Assembly (NCBI RefSeq): GCF_000442515.1
Contig: NZ_AQPH01000029.1
Coordinates: forward strand, 1 to 40,101
From: Magnetospirillum fulvum MGU-K5
Lineage (GTDB): Bacteria > Pseudomonadota > Alphaproteobacteria > Rhodospirillales > Magnetospirillaceae
Direction of reading: 5' to 3'
DNA length: 40,101 bases
The notes below the pieces were generated by a model. The model saw only the letters and a list, made by a program, of their open reading frames with translations. It did no database searches and was not told the origin of the DNA. Position numbers and translations under genes: made by a program. Numbering within the stretch: position 1 is the stretch's first letter; the number at the start of each line of letters is the position of its first letter. Below, one piece after another: positions 18,968 through 27,061 of the stretch.

Positions 18968-19063
18968 GCAGCGAGCCTATCTCGGCCATGCTGCATTTGC
19001 CAAGGGCGGGCCGCTGAACTACATGCTGTATCAGAGACTTGTTTTCGTGATGGAGGATTGCTG

Positions 19064-20317
19064 GTGAAGATCATCGTCATCGGAGCTGGCGTGGTCGGGA
19101 CCACCACCGCCTGGTATCTGACGGAAGAAGGGCACGAGGTCGAGATCCTGGAACGGCGAGAGGCCGCCGGGATGGAAACCAGCTTTGCCAATGGCGGCCA
19201 GATTTCTCCCTGCCATACTGATCCTTGGGCCAGTCCGACGGTTTTACCCAAAATATTGCGGTGGCTGGGGCGCGAGGATGCGCCGCTGTTGATGCGCTGG
19301 CAGCGTTGGGACCCTGAATTATGGGCCTGGGGGCTTCGGTTCCTCGCCAATTGCACGCCCGGTCGGGCCAAGCTCAATACCGAGCGCGCCCTTCGTCTGG
19401 CCATGTTCTCGCGCCAATGCCTGCGCGATCTCCGTCAGCAAACCGGACTCGCCTATGACCAGAGAACCGCCGGTATTCTCCATATCTATCGCGATGCCGA
19501 CGAATTCGCCCATGCCTGCGCCACCGCCGGGATGATGCTTGATCACGGGCTGGAACGTCTGATGAAGACTCCCGCCGAATGCGTCGCGGTCGAACCGGCT
19601 CTGGCCAACGTTGCTCCTGAACTGGCTGGTGGCATCTACACTCCCGGCGACGAAAGCGGCGATGCTCATCTTTTCACTCAGGCCCTGGCCGATCTGGCGG
19701 CGGCGCGTGGGGCGCGATTCCGCTGGAATGTCGCGGTGCAGGGATTGGTGCGCGACGGCAACCGCATCGACGGGATCGTCACCGATAGCGGAACGGTGCG
19801 TGCCGATGCCTATGTTCTGGCGACCGGCTGCGTCAGCCCGGCTTTGGTCCGCCCGCTCGGGCTGCGTCTGCCGATCATTCCGGCCAAGGGCTATTCGCTC
19901 ACCGTTCCGGTCGATCATCATCTCGGTGCTCCCGTCGTTTCGATCACCGATGACGAGCACAAGATCGTCTATTCCCGGCTGGGTGACCGGCTGCGCATCG
20001 CCGGAACCGCCGAGATGACCGGCTTCGACCTGACCCTGACGCCGTCGCGGCTGGAATCGATCAAGACGAAGGCGCAGGAGATGTTCCCCGATGGTGGCGA
20101 TTACAGCCGCGCCGAGCCGTGGACCGGGTTGCGCCCGACCACGCCCGACGGTGTCCCGCTGCTTGGAGCGACCCCGTTCCGCAACCTGTGGCTGAACACC
20201 GGCCATGGCACGCTGGGCTGGACGATGGCCTGCGGTTCGGGTCGCCTGCTGGCCGATCTGATCACCGGGCGTCATCCGGGAATCGATCCCGCCGGGCTGG
20301 GGATGGAGCGGCTGTAA
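19064..20317 (+). CDS. dadA: D-amino acid dehydrogenase
   Basis: A 417-residue FAD-dependent oxidoreductase that deaminates D-amino acids (typically D-alanine) and passes electrons to the membrane chain. The N-terminus is a Rossmann nucleotide-binding fold, VIGAGVVGTTTAWYL, followed by ETSFANGGQISP, typical of DadA. The KGYSLT motif and the C-terminal GWTMACGSGRLLADL are also present. Start is GTG at 19064, with GGAGG 7 nt upstream; the frame is open far upstream but that part is antisense to nnr. Length is near the 432 of E. coli. No alanine racemase gene accompanies it. Confidence 0.93.
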   Translation: MKIIVIGAGVVGTTTAWYLTEEGHEVEILERREAAGMETSFANGGQISPCHTDPWASPTVLPKILRWLGREDAPLLMRWQRWDPELWAWGLRFLANCTPGRAKLNTERALRLAMFSRQCLRDLRQQTGLAYDQRTAGILHIYRDADEFAHACATAGMMLDHGLERLMKTPAECVAVEPALANVAPELAGGIYTPGDESGDAHLFTQALADLAAARGARFRWNVAVQGLVRDGNRIDGIVTDSGTVRADAYVLATGCVSPALVRPLGLRLPIIPAKGYSLTVPVDHHLGAPVVSITDDEHKIVYSRLGDRLRIAGTAEMTGFDLTLTPSRLESIKTKAQEMFPDGGDYSRAEPWTGLRPTTPDGVPLLGATPFRNLWLNTGHGTLGWTMACGSGRLLADLITGRHPGIDPAGLGMERL

Positions 20318-20326
20318 GCTCCCCCC

Positions 20327-21244
20327 CTACATCAGGCAGGATTCGACCGGCTGGAGCATCTCGGGCAGGTCGGTTTCGCCCAGCGCGTCGCGCAGGTCGA
20401 TTTCGATCCGCCGCGAGAGTGCATCAAGCGGCAGGTTGTTGGGCAGCATCCCGAACGGGTCTTCGATTTCGTCGGCGATCGTATCCAGGCCAAAGAAGGT
20501 ATAGGAGATCAGCCCCACCACCACCGGGGTGGCAAAGCCGATCGTATCGACCAGACCAAACGGCAGCATCAGACAGTACATATGTGCCGTCCGATGCAGC
20601 AGCAGGGTGTAGGAGAACGGAAGCGGGGTGCCGCTGATCCGTTCGCACCCCGCCTGGACCCCGGCCAGGGCGGTGACATTCTCTTCGATCACGGCGGCCA
20701 TCATCGGGGTGACTCGTCCCGCCGCAGCGGCTTTGGCCAGATCGTCGCTGAAGGCGGCCAGGATGCGGTTGGGCGGATTGACCGAGCCCAGCAGGGCCGC
20801 CCGCTCGGATACGGGCAGGAAGGCGGCGCTGTCCTTGTCCTCGCTGCCGCGCAAAGCGTGGCGGAGGGAATGGGTAAAGGCGATGATCCGCCGCACCTGA
20901 ACCCCGACCAGATCATCACCGTCTCTGGGGGCGATGTGGTTTTGGCACAGCCGGGCCAGCGAGCGGGCGTGGATCACCAGATCGCCCCATTGCTTGCGCC
21001 CCTCCCACCAGCGGTCATAGGTCGAGCTGTTGCGAAAGCCCAGGAAGATCGCCAGGGCCAGACCGATCAGGCTGAACGGAATGGGCGTGAGGGTGATTTT
21101 GGTGTCGAACACCCGACCATGCAGGATCGTGACGCCGATCGCGATGCAGACCGTCGTGGTTACTTCCCATTTGATGCGGTGAAGAATCGAGCCGCGCACG
21201 GCGAAGAACAGGCGCCACGCGGCGGGGCGTTCGCGGATAATCAT
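20327..21244 (-). CDS. Bestrophin-like membrane channel (YneE/UPF0187 family)
   Basis: A 305-residue membrane protein of the bacterial bestrophin family, thought to form cation- or anion-conducting pentamers in the inner membrane. Family features include SLIGLALAIFLGFRNSSTYDRWWEGR in two parts: the hydrophobic helix ending in GFRNSSTYDRWWEGRK, and near the C-terminus FFGLDTIADEIEDPFG, which in bestrophins corresponds to the acidic cytosolic cluster. The start at ATG 21244 is chosen because relatives begin with similar MIIRERP-type N-termini; a GTG at 21289 is possible, and neither has a good ribosome site. Convergent with dadA, 9 bp apart. Physiological role unknown. Confidence 0.85.
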   Translation of the reverse strand: MIIRERPAAWRLFFAVRGSILHRIKWEVTTTVCIAIGVTILHGRVFDTKITLTPIPFSLIGLALAIFLGFRNSSTYDRWWEGRKQWGDLVIHARSLARLCQNHIAPRDGDDLVGVQVRRIIAFTHSLRHALRGSEDKDSAAFLPVSERAALLGSVNPPNRILAAFSDDLAKAAAAGRVTPMMAAVIEENVTALAGVQAGCERISGTPLPFSYTLLLHRTAHMYCLMLPFGLVDTIGFATPVVVGLISYTFFGLDTIADEIEDPFGMLPNNLPLDALSRRIEIDLRDALGETDLPEMLQPVESCLM

Positions 21245-21371
21245 GGGGGGATGTCCGAGGCAGGGGGGAACCTGCCATCGCTTATACACGATTTGCCGCC
21301 GCGAAGGGGGACGGCGTAAATCGCTTAACCGGATCGGAGAATGCGGTCCTTCCGGATCGGAAGGGGAGGAA

Positions 21372-21446
21372 TGGTGGGCGCGACAGGGATTGAACCTGTG
21401 ACCCTTCGCGTGTGAAGCGAATGCTCTCCCGCTGAGCTACGCGCCC
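21372..21446 (-). tRNA. tRNA-Val (anticodon CAC)
   Basis: A full cloverleaf folds on the minus strand: 7-bp acceptor stem (GGGCGCG with CGCGCCC), D arm with AGCTCAGCGGGAGAGC, anticodon stem TTCGC/GCGAA around loop TTCACAC giving anticodon CAC for GUG codons, and a T arm with GGTTCAATC. Discriminator A and the 3' CCA are encoded. Isolated single tRNA; no integrase or attachment duplication is seen beside it. Confidence 0.96.
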
Positions 21447-21573
21447 TTAAAAACCATTTCCTGCGGGCCGCTCCGGTGACTGTCTGGGGGGCTGCCCCAG
21501 CCGCTCCGGTGCGGAGGCCGACCTTCTACCCAATTCTTTGGGGGGATGCAACGGCTAAATCGGGGCTAGGCGA

Positions 21574-24102
21574 TCACTTTCGCTTCGCCAGGGTTGGGGG
21601 AAGGCGTCCGAGCCGTAAATAGGTGGTGATTTCCGCCGCCGGCAGGGGGGGAGAGAACAGGAAGCCCTGGAGCATGTCGCACTCATAGCCGGTCATCGTC
21701 GCCAGTTGCGCCTCGGTCTCGATTCCCGGCGCGACCACCAGGATGTGCAGGCCATGGGCCACCGCGACAATGGCTTGGATCACTTCGGCATTGCCCGAAC
21801 TCCCGGCGGGGTCGCGGACAAGATCCTGGCTGATTTTCAGGGTATCGGTCCGCACCTGACGCAACAGGCTGAACGACGAATGGCCCGAACCGAAATCGTC
21901 GATCGCGATACCGACCCCCAGCGCCTTCAGGCTGGCGAACTGGGCGTCGGTATCCGGCTCCCTTTCGGTCAGGCAGCTTTCGGGCAGATCGAGTTCCAGG
22001 ATAGACGCGGGCAGGGCATATCGGTCCAGGGCCTCCTGGATATCGGCGATCAGATCGGCGGAGTGGAATTGGTGCGGCGACAGATTCAGGCAGACTCGCG
22101 GCGGCGCGATCCCCTGATCCAGCCACGATCGGGCCTGACGGCAGACCGAGTCGAGCGCCAGACGGCCAATCGGCAGGATCAGCCCGGTTTCCTCGGCCAG
22201 GGGCAGGAAATGATCCGGGAGCATCATGCCGATTTCGGGGTGATGCCAGCGCAACAAAGCCTCGACCGCCGCGATCTGGCCGGTATCAGCGGCGAAAACC
22301 GGCTGGTAATAAACCTCGAACTGGTTGCGTTCGACGGCGAGGCGCAGCGCGTTTTCCAGCCCCAGCCGCTCGAACGCCTGGGCGTAGACGGATTCGGAAT
22401 GGAAGCGGCAGGCGTTGCGGCCCTGATTTTTCGCCTGATACATCGCGGCGTCGGCCAGTTTGATCAGGGTCTGGGTGTCTTCGGCGTCGGTGGGGTACAG
22501 GGCGACGCCGATCGAGGCGCTGATCCGCGCCTCGTGCCCCTGGAGGTCGAACGGCTCGGCCATCAGCGACAGGATTTTCTGGGCGACGACGGCGCTGTCA
22601 CGGGCCTCGGTGATGTCTTCAAGGATTACGGTGAATTCGTCCCCGGCCAGCCGGGCGATGGTGTCGCCCTGACGCACGCAGGAGGACAGGCGGTCGGCCA
22701 CGTGCTGCAACAGGCAATCCCCGGCCAGATGACCCAGCGTGTCGTTGACCTGTTTGAAATGGTCGAGGTCGATGAACAGCAAGGTCACGATCGAGTGGTT
22801 GCGATGGGCACGGGTCAGCGCCCGCGACAGCCGTTCCAGGAACAAGGTGCGGTTGGGCAGCCGGGTCAGCGGGTCGTGGTTGGCCTGATAGCTGAGGCGC
22901 TCCTCGTCTTCCTTGCGTGAGGTGATGTCAGAGAACACCGCGACGTAATGGGTCAATTGGTCGCGCTCGTCGCGGACTTCGGCTATGTTCAGCCACTCGG
23001 CGAACATTTCGCCGGTCTTGCGCCGGTTCCACATCTCGCCTTGCCAGCGCCCGGTGTTGGCCAGACTCTCGTTCATCCGGTCATAGAATTCGGGGGAATG
23101 ACGCCCCGAGGCGAGGATGCGCGGTGTCTTGCCCAGCACGTCCTCGGGGGTATAGCCGGTCAGTACGGTAAAAGCGGGGTTGACGTGGATGATCCGCCGC
23201 CGGTCGTCGGTGACGAACAGGCCTTCGCCGGTATTTTCGAACACCGTCGCGGCAAGGCGCATGTGATCTTCCAGCCGCTTGGTCGCGGTTACGTCCTCGA
23301 CCACGGCGACGGCGCGGTGGAGATGGCCAGCTTCGCCATCGCGGATCGGGGTGACGGTCAGACGCCCCCAGCGCACCGTTCCATCGCGGTTCAGGTAGCG
23401 TTTGGTGATGTCGCAACTGTCGATCTCGCCGCCGATCACCTGACGGTACAGATCGCTGACGGCGTCGCGGTCATCGGGGTGAGAGATGTCGCGGAAGGTC
23501 ATCAGATGCAGTTCGGCTTCGCTATAGCCGACCATCGCGCAGAATGCGGGGTTGCTGTGCAGGTAGTGCCCCTCGGCATCGGTCAGGATCACTCCGGCCC
23601 CGGCATTCTCGAACAAAGCGCGGAAGCGCGCCTCGCTCTCGCGCAGGGCGGCATCAGCGCGCGAGCGGCCGATGGCATAGCGGATCGCCCGACGGACCAG
23701 TTCGCCTTCGCCCTGGCCTTTGACCAGATAATCCTGGGCTCCCTGGCGCAGCGCCTCCAGCGCCAGCCCTTCGTCGACGGTCCCGGTCAGCACCACCACC
23801 GGCAACAGAGGCGCCGCCAGCCGCAATTGGGTCAGCCCGTCCAGCCCGAACGAATCCGGCAGGGACAGGTCGAGCAGCACCACATCGACCGGGTGCGATT
23901 TCAGGTAATCAAGGGCTTCGGACAGGAAACTGACGCAGGTGACGGTAAAAGGCCGCGCCCGATCCTCCTCCAGATACGCCTTTACCAGGCGCGCATCTCC
24001 GGGATTGTCCTCGATGACCAGGACCGACAGAACCGGAAGGAGAGCGGGCGGGGCCATGGCGGCGCGGCCGGTCAGCGGGGAGGCAGCGTCACCACCGAAC
24101 AC
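21574..24102 (-). CDS. REC-PAS-PAS-GGDEF-EAL signalling protein
   Basis: An 842-residue cytoplasmic protein. Domains in order: response-regulator receiver (about 25-140, acceptor Asp in [10 protein letters not shown]), PAS (155-275), PAS (285-400), GGDEF (405-570) and EAL (585-830). The cyclase signature reads AGDEF, a tolerated variant. The EAL domain keeps EALLRW and DDFGSGHSS, but the usual AEGVE reads APGIE (Pro near residue 792) and LKID reads LKIS, so phosphodiesterase activity is doubtful. No membrane segment. Start GTG at 24102 has GAGGA 6 nt upstream and overlaps the preceding regulator gene by 31 bp; an ATG at 24057 is the alternative. Probably makes cyclic di-GMP in response to phosphorylation and PAS signals. 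Confidence 0.92.
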   Translation of the reverse strand: MFGGDAASPLTGRAAMAPPALLPVLSVLVIEDNPGDARLVKAYLEEDRARPFTVTCVSFLSEALDYLKSHPVDVVLLDLSLPDSFGLDGLTQLRLAAPLLPVVVLTGTVDEGLALEALRQGAQDYLVKGQGEGELVRRAIRYAIGRSRADAALRESEARFRALFENAGAGVILTDAEGHYLHSNPAFCAMVGYSEAELHLMTFRDISHPDDRDAVSDLYRQVIGGEIDSCDITKRYLNRDGTVRWGRLTVTPIRDGEAGHLHRAVAVVEDVTATKRLEDHMRLAATVFENTGEGLFVTDDRRRIIHVNPAFTVLTGYTPEDVLGKTPRILASGRHSPEFYDRMNESLANTGRWQGEMWNRRKTGEMFAEWLNIAEVRDERDQLTHYVAVFSDITSRKEDEERLSYQANHDPLTRLPNRTLFLERLSRALTRAHRNHSIVTLLFIDLDHFKQVNDTLGHLAGDCLLQHVADRLSSCVRQGDTIARLAGDEFTVILEDITEARDSAVVAQKILSLMAEPFDLQGHEARISASIGVALYPTDAEDTQTLIKLADAAMYQAKNQGRNACRFHSESVYAQAFERLGLENALRLAVERNQFEVYYQPVFAADTGQIAAVEALLRWHHPEIGMMLPDHFLPLAEETGLILPIGRLALDSVCRQARSWLDQGIAPPRVCLNLSPHQFHSADLIADIQEALDRYALPASILELDLPESCLTEREPDTDAQFASLKALGVGIAIDDFGSGHSSFSLLRQVRTDTLKISQDLVRDPAGSSGNAEVIQAIVAVAHGLHILVVAPGIETEAQLATMTGYECDMLQGFLFSPPLPAAEITTYLRLGRLPPTLAKRK

Positions 24103-24518
24103 CAATATTCCTCGATCGAGCGTACCACGGCGATGAAGCGATCGAGGTCAACCGGCTTGGTGATGTAGCAATTGGCGTGCAGATCGTAACTGCGCAGGAT
24201 GTCCTGGCCGGCCTGCGAGGTGGTCAGAACCACCACCGGAATGCGGCGGAGTTCGGGGTCTTCCTTCATCTCGGCCAGAACCTGCCGCCCATCCTTGCGG
24301 GGCAGGTTGAGGTCGAGCAGGACCAGATCGGGCCGTGGGGAATCGGCGTAAATGCCTTCGCGCCGTAGATAAGCCATCGCTTCGACGCCATCGACCACCA
24401 CCTTCAGGCGGCTGGTCATTCGCCCTTCCTTCAGAGCCTCCTGAGCCAGACGTGCATCGCCAGGGTTGTCTTCGACCAGGAGAATGTCAAAGGTTTCGGG
24501 TGCGTTCCGTTGACTCAA
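24072..24518 (-). CDS. Single-domain response regulator (Rcp1-like)
   Basis: A 148-residue stand-alone receiver domain. The acidic pocket is at Glu16-Asp17 ([12 protein letters not shown]), the phospho-acceptor is Asp69 in LLDLNLP, followed by Thr99/Thr100 and Lys121 in TKP. No output domain. The long loop before Asp69 and the EDNPGDARL start are typical of Rcp1-type regulators that pair with phytochrome-like or orphan histidine kinases. The start is TTG at 24518, with GGGGAG 6 nt upstream. It is co-directional with and overlaps the GGDEF/EAL gene, whose own receiver domain starts with the same EDNPGDARL, suggesting a shared phosphorelay. Confidence 0.92.
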   Translation of the reverse strand: MSQRNAPETFDILLVEDNPGDARLAQEALKEGRMTSRLKVVVDGVEAMAYLRREGIYADSPRPDLVLLDLNLPRKDGRQVLAEMKEDPELRRIPVVVLTTSQAGQDILRSYDLHANCYITKPVDLDRFIAVVRSIEEYWCSVVTLPPR

Positions 24519-24576
24519 TGGTTTCTCCCCTTCCGGTAAGACTTATCCTTTTGGAGTATAATAGAGGATGCAGCGC

Positions 24577-24613
24577 GTTGGGAACCAACTTGGCGTCGCC
24601 AACGGTTCCCAAC
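24577..24613. repeat. 37-bp inverted repeat upstream of the response regulator gene
   Basis: GTTGGGAACC (24577-24586) and GGTTCCCAAC (24604-24613) are perfect 10-bp arms with a 17-nt spacer. The spacer holds a nested TTGGCG/CGCCAA pair. A TATAAT-like box lies about 15 bp to the left (24557-24562; TATTAT on the minus strand), so the dyad would sit at or just upstream of the promoter of the leftward regulator gene. It may be an operator, or the end of the upstream gph transcript. No T-run follows. Confidence 0.55.
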
Positions 24614-24675
24614 GTTCCCCCATTCGACCGGTAAGGGGTAAGGAGAAAAAAGTTTCGACGAACTCTATTGTAGCG

Positions 24676-25617
24676 CTATGGCGCTTCGGGTGCCAGCCAC
24701 CCGAGACGGGTGAAAACCGGCTGGGCGAGATGATCCAGCTCTTCCGGCGCGCCCTGTTCGAGCCGGTCGAGCAGATCGGCCAGGATAGGCTCGCCGAACA
24801 TCGCGCATTTGCCCCGCATGCCATGGACGTGTTCGTTGAGGGCATTCCGGTCGGGTCCGGCGAGCAATTGGCGCAGCACGGCGCGGTCCGCCGCCATTTC
24901 CCGGACGAACGCCGGTTTCAGGTCGGCCAGTTCCGGCGGCGATGGGGCGAGCCCCAGAACGGACGGCAGGTCGCGGTAATCGTCGATGATCCAGTCCGCC
25001 CCCAACTCGGCGACCGGGCCATGGGCATAGCCGAACGAGACCGCAACGGTGGGCACGCCCGCCGCCCGCGCCGCGGCGATGTCATTATAGGAATCGCCCA
25101 CCATCGCCGCCTGATCGGCGGAAACGCCCAGGCGGTCGAGGATCACCTGGATATGGATCGGGTCGGGCTTCAGCGCGGGGGTTTCGTCGGCACCGACGAC
25201 GACGTCGAAGAAATCGGCCAGCCCCAGCTTGGCCAGCACCACCCGGGTCGCGCCGCTGGGCTTGTTGGTGCAGACGGCGAGCGCCAGACCGGCCTCTTTC
25301 AACAGGGTCAGGGTCTCGATCACTGCGGGCCAGGGACGGGTCAATTCGGCCGAACGCGGCTCGTAATCGGCCAGGAAGCGGCGCAGCAATTCCTCTACCG
25401 GCAGCGCCACGGGGCCTCCGGTGGTCAAAAACGCCTGTTCAACCAGGATCGCGGCACCACCGCCGACCAGCGCCTTGACCGCGTCGGGGGAGAGCGGGGC
25501 GCGGTTCCACGCGGCCAGCATCCGGTTTACCGCCGCCACCAGATCGGGCAGCGAATCGATCAAGGTGCCGTCGAGATCGAACAGGACGGCTCGAGGCGGC
25601 GAGATGAGAAGCGACAT
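24676..25617 (-). CDS. gph: Phosphoglycolate phosphatase-like HAD protein fused to an HPt domain
   Basis: A 313-residue protein with two parts. Residues 1-225 are a HAD phosphatase close to Gph: DLDGTLIDS with Asp14/Asp16, Thr117 in CTNKP, Lys150 in ALKPDP and GDSYND at 174-179. Gph would normally end here (220-250 residues). Residues 230-313 are an added helical domain whose centre, HGMRGKCAMFG (His265), aligns with the HPt signature HxLKGxxxxxG, followed by ILADLLDRLEQGA. That matches stand-alone HPt proteins of Rhodospirillaceae. The ATG at 25617 has GGAAGG 5 nt upstream. It lies upstream of a response regulator and a receiver-GGDEF-EAL gene on the same strand. Phosphoglycolate as substrate is assumed from the HAD part. 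Confidence 0.85.
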   Translation of the reverse strand: MSLLISPPRAVLFDLDGTLIDSLPDLVAAVNRMLAAWNRAPLSPDAVKALVGGGAAILVEQAFLTTGGPVALPVEELLRRFLADYEPRSAELTRPWPAVIETLTLLKEAGLALAVCTNKPSGATRVVLAKLGLADFFDVVVGADETPALKPDPIHIQVILDRLGVSADQAAMVGDSYNDIAAARAAGVPTVAVSFGYAHGPVAELGADWIIDDYRDLPSVLGLAPSPPELADLKPAFVREMAADRAVLRQLLAGPDRNALNEHVHGMRGKCAMFGEPILADLLDRLEQGAPEELDHLAQPVFTRLGWLAPEAP

Positions 25618-25711
25618 CGAAACCTTCCGTAACAAAGATTGACTTGGCCGGGAGGGACCGTTGTGGCACGTTGCCGCGACTGCCGCAACAGATTGGGTTC
25701 ACGCCGCTATT

Positions 25712-27055
25712 ATGGCTTCCCGCGCGCTTGCCGTCATCGTCCTTGCCGCTGGCATGGGCACCCGTATGAAATCCACTTTGCCCAAAGTGATGCATCCTCT
25801 GGCCGGTCGGCCGATGATCCGCCATCTGATGGACACGGTGCATTCTCTGTCCCCTGACCGCGTTGTCGTTGTTGTCGGACCCGATATGGATTCGGTCGGC
25901 GCCGCGGTCGCCCCGGTTCCTACCGTGGTCCAGACCCAGCGCCTCGGCACCGGCCATGCCGTCGCCCAGGCTCGCGCCGCGTTGGGCGATTTCGACGGCG
26001 ACGTGATCGTTCTTTACGGCGATACCCCGCTGATCACCGCCGAGACGCTTCAGCGGCTGCTGGCGGAACGGCGCGGGCCGCGCGATCCGGCGGTGGTGGT
26101 GCTCGGCTTTAAACCCGACAAAGCCAGCGAATACGGGCGGCTGGTGGTCGGAGCCGAAGGGCTGAAGGCGATCGTCGAATATCGCGACGCCACCCGCGAG
26201 CAGCGTGAGAATCCGCTGTGCAATTCCGGGGTGATGGCTCTGGACGGGCGGCGGATGTGGAGTCTGATCGACCGGATCGACCCCACCACCAACAGCAAGG
26301 GCGAATATTACCTGACCGACGCGGTGGCGCTGGCCCGGGCCGACGGCTGCTGTTGCAGCTTTGTCGAGGGCGAGCAGATCGAACTGCTTGGTGTCAATTC
26401 GCGGGGCGAGCAGGCGATTGCCGAAGCGGTGATCCAGGCCAAGTTGCGCGATGCGGCGATGGAAGGCGGCGCGACCCTGATCGATCCGGCCTCGGTGTGG
26501 TTCAGTTGGGACACCAAGATTGGCCAGGATGTCGTGATCTGGCCGCATGTGGTGTTCGGCCCCGGCGTCACGATCGGCAACCGGGTCGAAATTCGTGGTT
26601 TCTGTCACTTCGAGGGCTGCTCCATCGCCGATGGTGCGACGCTGGGCCCGTATGCCCGGTTGCGGCCCGGTGCCAAGATCGGAGCCTCGGCTCATATCGG
26701 CAATTTCGTCGAGATCAAGGCGGCAACGGTCGAGACCGGGGCCAAGGTCAATCACCTGACCTATATCGGCGATGCCCGTGTGGGCGCGGGGGCCAATGTC
26801 GGGGCGGGGACGATCACCTGCAATTACGACGGCTTCTCAAAATCCTTCACCGATATCGGGGCAGGCGCCTTCATCGGGTCGAACAGCGCCTTGGTGGCGC
26901 CGGTCAAGATCGGTGACGGTGCGATTGTCGGGGCAGGTTCGGTCGTGACCCGCGAGGTTGCTCCGGGCGCGCTGGCGGTCGCACGCGGGGTACAGGCCGA
27001 CATTCCCGGCTGGGCCGATAATTTCCGGGATCAGCAGCGCGCTAAGAAGGGGTAA
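25712..27055 (+). CDS. glmU: Bifunctional GlmU (UDP-GlcNAc synthesis)
   Basis: A 447-residue enzyme that acetylates glucosamine-1-phosphate and then uridylylates it to UDP-N-acetylglucosamine for peptidoglycan and LPS. The N-terminal pyrophosphorylase has the nucleotide-binding LAAGMGTRMKSTLPK (about residues 9-23), and YGDTPLI and NSKGEYYLTD later. The C-terminal left-handed beta-helix (from about 245) is visible as hexapeptide repeats, with GNFVEIK, NHLTYIGDA and NVGAGTITCNYDG lining the acetyltransferase site. ATG at 25712 is chosen to fit the fold; no clear ribosome site is present. Six bases separate it from glmS, so the two form an operon. Confidence 0.97.
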   Translation: MASRALAVIVLAAGMGTRMKSTLPKVMHPLAGRPMIRHLMDTVHSLSPDRVVVVVGPDMDSVGAAVAPVPTVVQTQRLGTGHAVAQARAALGDFDGDVIVLYGDTPLITAETLQRLLAERRGPRDPAVVVLGFKPDKASEYGRLVVGAEGLKAIVEYRDATREQRENPLCNSGVMALDGRRMWSLIDRIDPTTNSKGEYYLTDAVALARADGCCCSFVEGEQIELLGVNSRGEQAIAEAVIQAKLRDAAMEGGATLIDPASVWFSWDTKIGQDVVIWPHVVFGPGVTIGNRVEIRGFCHFEGCSIADGATLGPYARLRPGAKIGASAHIGNFVEIKAATVETGAKVNHLTYIGDARVGAGANVGAGTITCNYDGFSKSFTDIGAGAFIGSNSALVAPVKIGDGAIVGAGSVVTREVAPGALAVARGVQADIPGWADNFRDQQRAKKG

Positions 27056-27061
27056 TCGTCC

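Noticed and set aside
17768-19063. N-terminal extension of dadA by over 400 codons
   Set aside because: The extension is antisense to nnr and lacks conserved content; the FAD-binding fold begins at the GTG at 19064 with a good ribosome site.
21372-21446. tRNA-Val as a prophage/island attachment site
   Set aside because: No integrase gene and no duplicated tRNA 3' end was found nearby.
21467-21511. 12-bp direct repeat GCCGCTCCGGTG (21467, 21500) around a small hairpin
   Set aside because: Short and GC-rich; likely chance or a local duplication near the 3' end of the GGDEF/EAL gene.
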